64,000 nt of DNA from Phoronis australis. Lineage: Eukaryota; Phoronida; Phoronidae. Of this stretch, positions 47,559-61,000 are shown one piece after another. Position numbers and translations under genes: made by a program. Within the stretch, counting starts at the first letter, position 1. Every line of letters begins with the position of its first letter. The stretch covers positions 186,784 through 250,783 of the forward strand of contig NMRA01000266.1 of assembly GCA_002633005.1 (NCBI GenBank), written 5' to 3'. Below the pieces are notes generated by a model that saw only the letters and a program-made list of their open reading frames with translations, was not told where the DNA came from and searched no databases.

Positions 47559-48814
47559 GGGCAAAAATGTCTGTCTCTGACACAAAAACTCTGAAAAATG
47601 GTAGAAAACGAGCAAGGGTCTACTAAGAGGCAGCAAGTACCAAAGTTGGGCCAATCCGCCATTCATAACTCTGAACATACAGTGTACCCGGTGAATCTTG
47701 TAAAAGGTCCGCATTCTCCAAAATTCGATCCTCCACTTTTAGTCTGAGTGCATGCACGCCAATTAATGACCTATCGAAGGTGATTAATTTAGCAAAAATT
47801 ATACGTTTTGAAAACTATAGCGAACAGAAAGAATAACAGCCAGTGGCGTAGCCGTTGGATGACGTTAGTTCCTTGCTCAATGAACAATGTGTCCGAGTAG
47901 TACACAGTTAAGGGGAGTTATTTCACTGCAATGTACACGTCATTTTATTTTTGTGCGAATTTAAACATTGGAGCAAAAATAACTATTTTAAAAGTTTCTG
48001 TAAACAGGACTCCCAAAAGTTATTTTAATTTAATATCAGATACATGTAATAAGGATAAATATTGCTTATCATTTATCGAATGTATTTGCATCCTTTTAAA
48101 ATGCGACCTTTTTTATATGTTCGTTTTTAAGGATTATAAATCCTGAAAAGTTCCATTCTCAAACTCCTACAGTGTCAGCTAAGAAACGTGCCTGCAGTGT
48201 ACCAACGTAACGCGCCCCCGACATTTAAAGTCACGTGACTAAGTATTCTCAAAAAACTGTTTTAGAGAGATCGCCTTACGCTGTATTTTGAGAACCATTT
48301 TTTAAAATAATGGGCGGATAGACCAGTGAGTCGTGGTACTAATAACATGTAAACACTCACTTGAAGTTGAACAGAAATGAGAGCTTCCCCAGTACAAAAC
48401 GACGTCGGATCAATTATCAAAAATGTATCCACAACAGAAACACTTACAATGAAAGGATACTAAACCCTGTTTCGATGATTTCAATAAATCCTCGTTCTAT
48501 CACCTGCTAATGCATCATTGGACCCAATCTTGAAAGACAGCAGCAGAAAACGACCAAAACCTCACACTCCCTATGTCAAAGATTGTGGTTCTTGGTGGTT
48601 AGTATTTCTCCAGAGTAAGGTATTTCTCCACAGTTGTAGATTAGTTCGATAAAAAGGTAGTTTACGCGTGGTCATGTAGCATAATTCAAATGGAACTTTT
48701 AAATTTCTCTCCAAATTTTGTGTGTTGTCGAGGGTTATAGAGCAGGAATTGTATGGAAAGCTCGTTTTTAATAGCTGTCAATGAACCAAATGGACCAAAA
48801 TCTGGTCTGGTATT
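47559..48814. repeat. 1.2 kb duplicated block, copy 2, with 81-bp indel
   Basis: Partner of 46382-47556. The downstream sequence after CTGGTATT is unique, so copy 2 joins the real flank on this side. Confidence 0.85.
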
Positions 48815-49977
48815 CTTTTAAAGTGAACGTTTCACTGAACGATGAAACCTTTGTGAGACACGTTTTCTGCAAAACAACCTGTTGACAGGTCATCACAAAC
48901 ACATACGCATCCTTCAAGCTAACTGTATTATACCAGAACAAGATTCTTGAGTATCTTGGGAACGCATTGTCAATCATGTGGAAGTTGTCTATATTAATCA
49001 AGAGAATCGCGATTAATAAGCCGGCGGTCACATCAAGGAAAAAGCGGCCGCCATTGTTGACTGTGGTCAACGTCTGATATCATGGGTTAAAGGTTAGCAT
49101 AACAATAGATATTTGAAGAGAATTTGCCCGTCTTAATGAAGGTACTATCTATTTCCCTGTCTTACCTCACTACACTAATCCAGTGTATTCCTCCAAGTTT
49201 CTGATGAATCAAGGTAGACCTAACCCCAGTTCTTCAACACGAAGTAACTCGTTGAATAGACACGAAATATGATACCGTCAGAAATACCTTATTAGTCTCT
49301 ATGGTGTCGCAGAAGTCCCCGGTGAAAGAAAATTACAATGAATGAAGTCCAGCTGGTTTTCTTGCGCAGCGATGTCTAATTAACTGTTTACAGCAGACTG
49401 ACGAAGATTCATGTCCACCGGCTGAACTCAAAATCGTTACGCGACGTAAACATATTGCTTGTTTCCTATCCAGCGTAATCTAGGATATCGTTTCTGATAG
49501 ATACTCAAGGTCAATAGCGAAGAATCGATGATTGATTAGAAATTCATTGTCTGAAAGGGAGTGTTTGGTGGTTAGGTACTCCTAGTTACGTATAATCTAT
49601 GATGTTTACTTCGTATTAGTAAATATATTGATTTAGCTGGGACTACCGTGTCTTTGTGACGTGGCGCGGTAACTAAATCTCCTACGGTATTACTACGTGT
49701 TACCAATGAACCTGAGAACAACAGCTCAATATAACATGCATTCAGTTCAATAAGGCTATTTTCGAGAAGATTTCCTTAAATACGCCATTTCCTGAAAATT
49801 TTCTATTCTGATTTATATTTTAAATACACGGTCGGGTACTTAGATTTTACAGAAAATGCAAATTGATAAAATGGAAAAAAATACTGATGAGATACATCCG
49901 CTTTTGGTGCCACGTAGTGGTTTTTAGAAAAGGAACGGGGTGAAGTTGTCTACTGAGTGAACAAGTTATAGAATGCA
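48815..49977. other. no gene recognised
   Basis: A minus-strand ATGGCGGCCGCTTTTTCC at 49054 looks like a start context but opens only eight codons. Nothing else is supported. Confidence 0.4.
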
Positions 49978-50306
49978 CAGCAGTGGCGGTATGAGGGGGG
50001 CAAGGGGGCCATGGACCCCCTAAAAATCTCCCAGATACCATTTGGCATTTCGGGGTGCGAATTGCTGACTAGCATATGCGCGCACCCATGGGGAATCGAG
50101 GGGCGAATGCACAATGCATAGGCCTTGATCAAACCCCGTTTACCTTTTTATTTTATTTTTTTTTTAGTTATTATGTTCACAAACCCAAAAATTTGAGACC
50201 CCTATAATCCTACATTTTAGGTTGGGCCCGCGCATGTGGTGAAATTCTGGTTATTCCTCTGCCCTGCACCCCCCCTCCCAACTCAAAATCCTGGATCCGC
50301 CCCTGC
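49978..50306. mobile_element. MITE family 2, copy 2
   Basis: Begins CAGTGGCGG ... GGGGGGCAAGGGGGCCATGG and ends CAACTCAAAATCCTGGATCC then GCCCCTG. CACAG flanks both ends and is a possible 5-bp target-site duplication. About 325 bp, non-coding. Confidence 0.7.
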
Positions 50307-51929
50307 ACAGTGTATGGTATACGTGCAAATGCCGTGCAAATGCCGTGCAAACGCCGTCTCATCTCTTCCAGTTGGCGGGGTGTACTCATTGACCACGTTT
50401 GCTTAAGCCACTGAGCGGCGCTTTAACAGACACGGAAGCGGTCACCCTTTACAGTCAGCGGAAGAGTAACGAAATGCGTTGTTCCAATCTAGCGTAAACT
50501 AATGGACGTCGATTCCGGAGAACGAAACGAACGTTTGAGCCGGTCGCACGCTTGTTCAATAGCGACGGGTGGGTATGTGTGCGAGCAAAACCCGTCTCCA
50601 ACGATCGATGCGTCATGAACATAACCCAAAATTAATTGACCGGATACTGGTATGTGTAGGATCACATGACACGCCCATTTCAATAACTTATTTCCGAACA
50701 TCGATTTTGGACGTAAATGACTTCCATTCTCATACTTGACGAGTGTGAGTTAAGTGCTGAGGCTTAATGATATCTCCAGGACGGTAAGGTTAAATGTTTC
50801 TCGTCGGTTCCATTGGCTATTTTCTCTTGAGCAATTTTGCCTGACAACACCACGTATTTCCAGTACACAAGTTGTTTCTACAAACAACAACGCCGTGCTG
50901 CCATAGGCTCGCCCATTAGCTACCCTCATTGTGGCTAATGTATACGTGGGAAGTTTCGAAACTAAGGCCAGACGACGGGTGGACACTTGAGCTCATGTAA
51001 TTAACCTTTTTCATAATTAAAACACTGATCAGGGTTCTCTACATGCTGAACATACAAGAAGGATTTTTTTAATGCAAGAAAAGGAACAAAGACGGGTACC
51101 GCTTGTTCAGAGTTAAGAAAAAATGTTTTGTAATCGACCAGAAACTGGGGATTGTGTTTGGTTCGAACAAAGATTTGTGAAAATACAAGTCAAGCGCGAC
51201 GAAAGTGTGCCGGAAATCGTCACTAAGTGGACATTTCTGCCATCAAGCAAACATAAACGTGGGTGAACTGAAAACATCCGTGACTGCGAGACACTTCCTT
51301 CGGAAGTAGTTGCTTCGATCGATAACTAACCCAAGCAGACGTTAGGTAGAATTTATACTGTAACGCATAAACAAACAGAAGTATTTATTTACTTGGTTAG
51401 ACTTTGTCAGGCAAAATACAATGCTTTCCCAAACATGAAAAAATGACCTTTTCAAGACATCGGGGAATTAAACTTCTTAATATTGGTTTATAATTTATGT
51501 TTTCCAATTCCTTTCACGATTTTCATGGCACCATTTCGACAACCCTAGGCAAAAATGCGAGGTTTTGTCAGCTTCTGAAATGTGCTTCAAGTATTTCATC
51601 ACCATAATGCTAGTTTTCGTTTCATTTATTTTTTTTTATTCAATAAGTAAACGCATAAATCATATATGGAGTGGGTAAAATTCGTTCTCATCGAGCAAAA
51701 CCACGTCAGTATCCACGCACTCTTGCGAGTGAACAAGTTGCCTTTACACCACAAGGGGGGGCAACTGTCTACCGTTTCATTGCTACATCATTAATCGAGC
51801 CACTGCAATCTAGTCTTCCACGAACTTCAAAAATATAAACAATTAACGATGACTTTCTTTTGAACTCCAAGCGTTAAGTCATTACAGTCCAAGCTACTTT
51901 CTTGCACCAAGACAACAAGTATCAACATA
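50307..51929. other. 3' flank of the acyl-CoA synthetase gene
   Basis: No further gene seen. Two overlapping TTTATT sites (51625-51640) give AATAAA on the minus strand about 300 bases after the stop codon and are the best poly(A) signal for the ligase transcript. Confidence 0.45.
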
Positions 51930-52060
51930 TTACGCTTTCCCGAGTTCTTTCAACATTTGTCCTTTCAGAACGCGTCTCAAGATCTTGCCGCTTGCCGTCT
52001 TCGGTATCTCGTCAACAAAATGAACGCCAGCTCGTAGTTTTTTAGATGGTGCAACTTTCA
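51930..52060 (-). CDS. ligase exon 10 (catalytic Lys, stop)
   Basis: 131 nt, residues 561-603 and [18 protein letters not shown] contains the adenylation lysine. There is no SKL-type end. Confidence 0.95.
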
Positions 52061-55000
52061 CTAAAATATAAACAAATACTTAAATTTCCAAAATAGCAAC
52101 AAAAAACGCGAACTTCGAGGTGTTTCGTAAGCCCGATAAAGGTTATTTTGAAAAGATGAGTCACAGAAATCTGATTGGCAATATCAAGATTCAAGTGGAC
52201 GTATTCAAAAATTGTGGAACTACAACATCATTGACCCATGACCGAATGATTACGTAAAGTCAGATATGTACATTTGGTAATAGACGAACCCTCACTTATA
52301 TGTCGTTTTAGTATCCAGATTAAACATCATAGTAATTTAAATTCAGCGCCTGTTGCCAACTTACTATTCACAAATTCTAACACGTCAGTTTCTGTGAGCT
52401 TGTGGCCCTTTTTCGCAACCACGTATGCACGAGGTAGCTCTCCAGCTTCTTCGTCAGGTACACCAATGACGGCCGAGTCCTGAACAGCGGGGTGAGTCAA
52501 CAGGAGACCCTCGAGTTCAGCGGGCGGCACCTGGAATCCTTTGTATTTGATCAATTCCTTCAGACGATCCTTAATGACTATGAAACCATCCTCATCGCTA
52601 TACCCGATATCACCTGCAAGAAAAGGCGAACGATGAAAACGTCGAGTCTTCATCAAACGTGTTGATGAATTATTATCCGTGTTCTTACGCAAACACAAAC
52701 TAATGGATTTCGAGAACAATGCACTTGCTCCGATTTCCCTACTTGAACGTTGATTCATTTTTTATTTTCACGTTAACTTCCAAAGGGTTAATGCATTGTC
52801 GCGTACCATTTGGCAAAGACAATAGCATAATGTTTAACAGTATTAAAGTAATACGTGAAAGCTCTGTATCTTTTGACTATGAAACGTGTGAAGGTGAGAT
52901 ATCCCTTTTCTTATTTGTGAGTGATTTGTCAAAGTCTAACGAGGAGATTGGCTTTACAGAGTCGTTCTCATCAAAAATTGAAACAGTATCGCGCACAAGT
53001 ACGCTAAAGCGTGGGTACCACGCTAACTGATAGAACCTATAATAGTTTTACCTCAAAAGTATCTGGAAAGTCGTAGTGTTTTGGGTCTTTGACATAAAGT
53101 GAGGATTCCACAATGATTTATTGAGCAATATTTCAACTATATATATAGTTCCTACAGTTCAGCAAAAACAAACTCGCCAACAGAAGTCAACAAAATCAGC
53201 TTCTCCTTTTGTCACTCTGATAATACCTACAAGCAATTGAATTACTGTTGTCACACAGAACATAATATGCCGAATGAGGTCGTATCGAAATCACAAGGAA
53301 TTGTTTAACTTGCAACATGTTTGCGACTGGTGTAATCCTGTCGCAAGGTCATCCCCTATAGGACACTGCCATTGTTTTTCTTTGTTGCGTTATTGTTTGA
53401 TGTAATACTACAGGTCGCACGGATATCGTACATTAGCAGGTCATCGATAAGTGATTGCCACGATCTTAACTATAACGTAGAGAAACAAAGTGAACGATGG
53501 TTACGACTATCTACCGACCTCTATGCGACCAGCTTGCGACCTAGTTCCCGAAAAAGCACTTACGGGAAATCATTATATGCGTTATCCCTGCTAAAATGTC
53601 ACTATTCCAATCTTGTTGCCTCTAATATCCCGGTTTCAATTGAATGTTGAAATCAATTCTATAGTGCTGAGGTAATATTCAGCAAAGTTTGATAGGCTTG
53701 ACCACCATCAGCCGATTTCATAAAGGTGGTTTAAAGTTAAACCTGGTTTAAACTGGACTTAGACCAGGTTTAAAGATAATCTGCATTTCATAAAGGTGGT
53801 TTAACTTTAGACCAGTGATCTACTAAAACCTGGTTTAACTCCAGTTTAGACCTGGTCTAAGCCAGTTTTCATTTCACCAACAAGGGTTATATTCCTCAGA
53901 CCTGTATTAAGATCTTAAATCAGGTTCAACTTTAGACTTGGTCAGACCCAGGTTTAACTGTTAAATATGACAGACTTGCATGATACAGGTGCAATTCAAT
54001 GATGCCGCGGTGTGCAACTGTGACGCAGTTGTAGAGCGAAAATGGACTATTTTCAATATTCAGTTTTACGACGACACAAGATCAAACGTAGTAGGGCCGG
54101 AACCCTCGATTTTTAGGGTAGGGGTCGGTCAAAGGCTTTTTAAAGGGGGGACTAAGTGAACAATTTGAAAATTATAGATTTGATATCACTAAAATCAAGG
54201 GAAAAAGGGGGTCCGGACTCCTTGGATCCGCCTATGTGGACCAGTACGTGCTGGATGGTGTCCTGCGGACTCCTCAGAATACGACTGATCGAGCAGGGCG
54301 TCGTCGTCCTAAGCGCTACGGGTCTGACTGAAGACAGCATCCCAGTTCTAATTCTTCTGAGTTCCACCTCTATTGGTCTCCGATTTAATGTTGCCGGAAA
54401 GGGGTCTTGGCCCCCTTTGGCCGCGAAAAGTAAACATTAAAATGGCACGGTAATAAATTTGGACATTTATCATGTTGCAGCTAATCGTAAGCCTGTACTT
54501 TAATGTTTTAATGTGTGTACGTGCGTTGGGCACAGACATTACATTTTTCCTCATGAGAAAAGCTTTTAGACCTTTTTCGTAACTGTCTGCACTGATTCTA
54601 CTAGTGTGTGCCATTGCATACCCACGTGATCAAGGTTTCACTGAAGCACTTCAATAGTGTCTTTGTTGGGTTAATCCAGATCGACAGAGCAGGGTGGCTT
54701 AGATACTTAAAACTTGGTTTTACTAAACCGGCTTCCTGGTCCAACAAAACCAGACTTTCAGACTTTTAAACCACGTTGGTGAAATGCAAGTTAGGTCTAA
54801 AATTAGACCAGGTTAAGTCTTAAACCTGGTTTTGTTAAACCACCTCTACGAAATTGGCTGCATATGTCTTGCATTTACGTTACAGCAAGTATAATCAACC
54901 GCAATTCAAAGCAGAGAACGAACATGCCAAATTCTCTCAACCTGTATGCAGCCAGCCATCAGCGTCAATGGTATCGGCAGTTGCTTCCGGATTGTTGAGG

Positions 55001-58000
55001 TAACCTTTCATAACTTGAGGGCCTCTGATGCACAATTCGCCAAGTGAACCGGTACGCACCGATTCTCCGCTGTCTAAATCGACAATCTGAAGTGCAGGTA
55101 GGTTATGTTGGTTAAAAGACACAGGCATCTAACGATTTGCAAGTCACATTCGATACAAACTCTTGTCAGTTTCGAACAATTAAGAACCAATAAGACTTGA
55201 ACCAATGCGATCGAGGTTTTACAGGTGTGACTGACCTCGATAGAACGGTTAAAAGTCTTGGTAAGCTTGCAATATGGCAGCTTTTCAATAGGGTTCTCGA
55301 ACTTGTTCCAAGCTTCTGAGCAAACAGCATTATCATGGTTCTAACAAGTGAAAAGTGTTTTTAGTAGTTTCATTTAGTTTGGTTAACTTGTCACAGTACC
55401 ATTTTTGAGATGCATTATAAACAAGTCAAGATGCCCTTAATCTTCCTTAGAAAATCTTTTCACGAGTTCTTAACCAGTGACAATACATGTTAAACGTAAA
55501 AACACGTACTTGGCAATTATAACAAATTTTAACTGTTTTACATTTGGAATTGTGAATAGTCTGTTCATATAATGTGCCTCACAAGTCTCAACACTTGGAC
55601 TAAGGACGATCCCAAGCTTTGGGGGTCTTAGGTCAGATCTCACTAGGGGTCACTTTTCACCAGCTGTCGTTCACTGTACTACTGTGCATGGGTAGAGGAC
55701 CCCTGGTTTGTTAGAGGCCCTAGGCACCAGCTTCTGTCGCCTAATGGTCAGACGACCTTGTGATATGCCTAAATCAAGTTGTTAGTAGGCACAATCCCGT
55801 GAAAAATCCGTTTATGCTCTTTCCATCAGTGATAAAAGTCGGGTTCCCTTTACTCGGAACACGTCGGGTATTTTCGAGCCTCAGGGTTTCAATTTCAACT
55901 TGAGATTGTGAGCTTACGAATACCCGAGACATTCCGAGTGGTCTGTACACAGTATTTCGGAGCACATCAAATGGCGTGAAATTTACCAATGTCAACAGCT
56001 TCAAAATCGGAACTACGGAAGTAACCGTGGTGTTCTGGATGTTTTTCTCGTGGAAATGGTTGATTGGTCACAGATGCTCACCTTGCACTGTGTATGTCCC
56101 ACCGTACAACCAATGCTGTGGTACTTTGTGCTCCCAATGGGTAAACAGTGTGTTACAGGACTTGTTTCTGTAAGCCCGTAAGCTAAACGAGAAAAAGTAG
56201 GAGCATGTGATCATTAACAGAAAGTGATGTAAACAAGATATGTCACGGTTTTCGACGACCAACGGTGGATTTAAAGCCGCTTTAAATGACAACTTTTGCT
56301 ATCTTCAGGAGAGTGTCGAGTTGACTGCGAGAAGAGAATACTGTTACATGTAGCAGATGCACTCTAGTAGCATGGGGTGACACATACTAAGCAGGCCGTA
56401 AAATCTACAAAATAGCTCTTTGCCTACCTTGCTTGAAACTGGGAACGTTTGTATTTGATAGGAATTCATCCACTAGCTCTTTGCTGATTGGTGCAGCTCC
56501 ACATGTGACCTCGTGAAGACTACTGAGGTCGTACTTTGACACCAACGGATGCTTGGCCATAAACAGGACAATAGGGGGCACCAAATTCGCCATTGTTACC
56601 TGGGGAAATAACTCCTCACAGTTATCTGTTTTTGCATAATTTGTGTTAAAGCTACGTGGCAGTGTGTTGACGGACATGGGCTGGAATACTCATAAACATA
56701 GGCGGTGGTTTAGTGATATTCGATTTTGGTGCAGGCTCATTAAATGTAACTTGCCTAGGTCCAGATTGCCGACACTATACAGAAATTTCAAGTCAACTCT
56801 GGTCTTGAACCATATATTGTATTCTAGCCTAAGCCGCATGGAACGAATGGCTATGGTTGCTTTCAGGTCAGGTGCTGCCCCCTATTGAAGTTGGGCTACT
56901 GTAGGAAGACATTGCGGCCTGATGTCAGAAGATAGAATCTGGAACCGCTGTCATTTAGCGGTAGTTGAAGACGAAGTTCATGTTTTAATACAGTGTTCAA
57001 CTGACCTTGACCTTAGATCAGATTTATTCAATCGATTAAAAGTCAATCTTACATCTTTAAATGGTGAAGAAAATTGTTCTTCGTCATGAGTTCTAATAAT
57101 GTGCGACACCTGCCGTTCAATTTTAAAGTAATGCTAATAGTAATAGTTCCTATCTTCATGATTTCATAGTGGTCGCTAACAAGTCTGCAAAGACACAGAC
57201 TCTGCTATTTCAGCATGTGCTTGTACTTTTTACTGGACACGTTAATAAAGCTTATCTTATCTTGTCTAGAAATGATCAAGACGAACGTGAGAGCGATGTC
57301 CACGACGGAAATGATGTATATGAACTTACAGTTTATATCCAGAGGAAAGCAAAACAGCACAGGGAGCCAAAACTGACCTCAGGTTCGTGCTTGTGTACGT
57401 CCTAGCGGCAGACTGGTCGTATGAGTGTTCGGGCAATGCCAGATGGATCACCCTCAGCGCCCCCTCCCCCCATCTAGGATTCAGCCTCGTCAGGTGTATA
57501 GTTAATTTTTCACTGAATTGGAAGCTGTTCATTCCTTTCACGTCTCATTTTGTTCTACATGTATGCTTACCGTGTCATCAAAAACCTTCCCGCGTGTATG
57601 TTCTATTTCATTTCAACGTTCTAGATGAACAATAAGTGTATGACATTAAAACAGAGTTAGGTAAGTGCATCTTTATTGACAAGTGCGTTACTCACTTTGT
57701 ATTTTTGAATTGTGTCTAAGAAGACCTCTGGTTCAAAACGAGGCAACGTGACGACCTTTGACCCCGAATACAGTCCGAGTAACATCGTGACCACTTGCCC
57801 GTAAATGTGAAAGAATGGCAAAATGGCGACGAACGTGGCTGGCTCATTATATTTGTTGGCTAGTTGCATAATGTCCGGTTGACTGAAAGTAAGAAAAGCA
57901 AGATCACGCAAAATCACCTTATAGTAAAACAGCGAGCATTTTGTGAGTACTCGAGGTCGGTTAAAATACTCCGCAATTTGTTAAATGGAGTTTGTACCCC

Positions 58001-61000
58001 GAACATCAGTCTGCGACAACGAGGGTGGAGGTTCGACTCCGCAATGAGGGTGATCTCGGAAAATTTCTTTACTCGCGTAAATTAGCAAAATGGCCACTAT
58101 TAAAATACACTCCAACTGGGCACTAAGACTGCACTGATGACTTTCAACGTAAGCTGCAAGTAAAAATGTTATTTCCTTTCCTTACGATTTCGCGTCGCAA
58201 GTGCTAATGGAATACACCCTTTTTAGCGATGTTCAGTCCTGGCAGGAAATACGTCATAGAAACCTATGTAGTCTTCTTTCCCAGGATGCGACCATCAAAA
58301 CTACTGGTACATAGCTTTAAGGGCTTTTTCCATTAAATATTTTCAATACTTTTTTAAAAGAACAGTATCCACCGTAGCTAATGACTATACATGTACTTAG
58401 TACTCTAACTCACCAGATTTTTGTAAATACTCAAAACTCCTACAGTATCTTTGTTGAATTCCAAAACACGAGCAATTGCACTTTCCTTAATAAATTTCCA
58501 GAAACATTTTTACAAATTGGCCTTAGTTTACTGAGGCGTGCGGCTTCTGGAGTTTTCAAACTAAACGAGACAGAAATCGACAGACACGTGTCAAACGTGA
58601 AAGGACTTTCGTTACTGTAGGTCATATCTTATGGCTACTCGTGGGTTTGGCACTATGGGAAATTTAGTAGGATATATAGTCACTGTGCAAAATCTGTTAT
58701 TTGAAATGAATGTACTATAGAATGTTTTATTAATTAGCCACAGAGTCGTAAAATACAAACTGGTTTTATGTGCTTTTGGCAACTTGTGACGAACCCCTGA
58801 AGTCTTTATACTGTTTAGGTTTACTGGATCCGTTTGCGAGCATAACGCGGTGCGCAAGAGCAGCGGATTGTGGAAAATCGTTCCTTCGCAGCAGGCAAAA
58901 TACACGCGTTTCCGGCAACCAGTACCCTCTGCGCTACCTATATTCAAAGTGGCCCTGTGGAAAGATGATGAATACACACTGAACTTCGCGTGTGGGCATC
59001 AATGCACATGTTTACTGATCACATCACCACCACTTGCACACGCCTTTATGTACATGTACTGTATTTGTTTGGGCTTAAGCCACGAGATCGGGGTTCTCTT
59101 GATTTTTTTTACTTCGATCACTGCCCGTTTTCATAAATTGCAACTGTTCAAGTCAAAAGTGGTCGCCATACTACGCTTTAGTAAACTGAAAGTGGTGTGC
59201 CAGCCTCCCGTTTAGTAACGCTAGGACCTAGCTTAAAAGCAAGACTTTGCGAGATTACGCGAGATATTGCCGTGTATTTTAAATAAGAGCACGTGACCTT
59301 GACTAGCTTTTGGCTAGGCCCTAGCGTAGGTCCTAGCCTCTACTGAACGCACGCCAGATTTCAAACAATGGGAGTGACTAAATGTTATGACGTCGGTTTC
59401 GCTACGTCACGCGACACTGACAACTAACCTCAATTGCTGTACGTTGGCTCCAATGGAATAATGTGTCAACATAACGCCCTTGGGAAGACCTGTTGTGCCG
59501 CTGGAGTAAGGCAGTGCGACTAGATCCTCGCGGGGGTTCAAGGAAATGTTTTCTGGAAATGCACTGTCGTCTTCTTGTAGTAGAGATGAAAAAGAGCGAC
59601 AACCTTCGGCTTCGCCAAAAACTATGATATCCTGCAGTGTGAAATGTCGATTGACAAGCTACAGTATCATGTTGTTTGCGAAACACCCACGACACTGGGG
59701 GAAATTAAATTAAGTACAAGACTTGATAGTGCCACTGAAAACAATTCACCCATTCGAAGTAGCCATCTAATTTCTTTCACTAGCGGTCATTTTGATAAAG
59801 TTGTCTAGTTACATCCAATATTGGCTAATCAAACTTGAAAAATCTTACGTCATCTCGCCAAACGCATGTAGCACATACCCCAGTCGGTTCACAGGTCTAA
59901 ATTATCTGACATTAAATATCAAATCGCCAAATCAGACTTAGGTGCTATCAAACTATTATGTTATCAGAGCTGGGGCGGGTGCCCGGTCGTAATCGTTTAG
60001 TTCACCGTGTACCGATATATGGATTGTCACCTTAACGTGAGGACATCTGCTCTTTGCCATCTGGGCGCAGTGTATTCCCATCGTGGAGCAGGCGATTAAC
60101 TTACTGTTGGAGTGGCAAAGCTGTTTTTCTAGCTCATCTGTAAAAATAGGATATCTGAAACAACCGTGGAGCTCGATTACGGAAGTAAAACCTATCAAGG
60201 ATCAAAACTCTGTTGCTTTTTCTGCAACACGAGACTTGTACACGTCAAAATCCTTCCTCCATAGTTGATGGAATTAAGGCTTTATTGAACAACTCATGTC
60301 TGAGAAAGACATTTGAGTGGCGATTAATTTCAGGCGAGATGTCAACTTACCAACTGTGTACAGTGGGTTTGCCGCGGACACAACGCCACCTATTGCTGAG
60401 ACAGCGAGGAACAACACAGCGTACTCCGGTACGTTGTGACTGAACAGGCACAAGACGTCGCCCTGACGGAACCCCATCCGAGTTAAAGCGCTTCCCACTC
60501 GCCGCACACTCTCGGTTAGCTGGTTGTATGTGTACGACCGACCCGTTTGGCCATCTACCTAAAAATCAGAAGAACACCGTGCACCGTATCAACAAATCTG
60601 ACTCGTTTGGCCATCTACATACAGTGGAAGAGAGCGTGCGCTCTCGTGTAAATTGAATAGACGGTTCCATGGCTGTATCCAGTAGTTGACCGTGAATGAG
60701 AAACTTGAAATCCCATAGATGTCGCATGTTAAGCGAGGTACCTCTCCATATGATTATGAGTATTCAGAGATATCCTGTGATTCCCTTATCTCACAAACAC
60801 CCCATGCTGGCGGAGTGCTATCTGCTCTATTAATAAAAAGATGGACCGATGAAAAACCACAGAGTTATCGCTGAATCAGCCTTTTAGCTAAAGGAAGCAT
60901 TGCCTTTTCATTGTGGTTATGGACATTTTGGCATGGTTTACTTAATATAAAAGACATTTCCTTAAGAATAAAACAGCAATTAATAAAAAATAGTATGAGT

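Noticed and set aside
46673-48146. Identical 71-codon frames at 46673 and 47931
   Set aside because: Same reason: probable allelic copies; A+T-rich, no domain.
48768-49070. 100-codon minus-strand frame with a hydrophobic stretch
   Set aside because: Overlaps the end of the duplicated block and has no splice or start support.
58025-58060. Perfect B box GGTTCGACTCC
   Set aside because: No A box at the right spacing and no cloverleaf; an isolated 11-mer is not enough for a tRNA or SINE.
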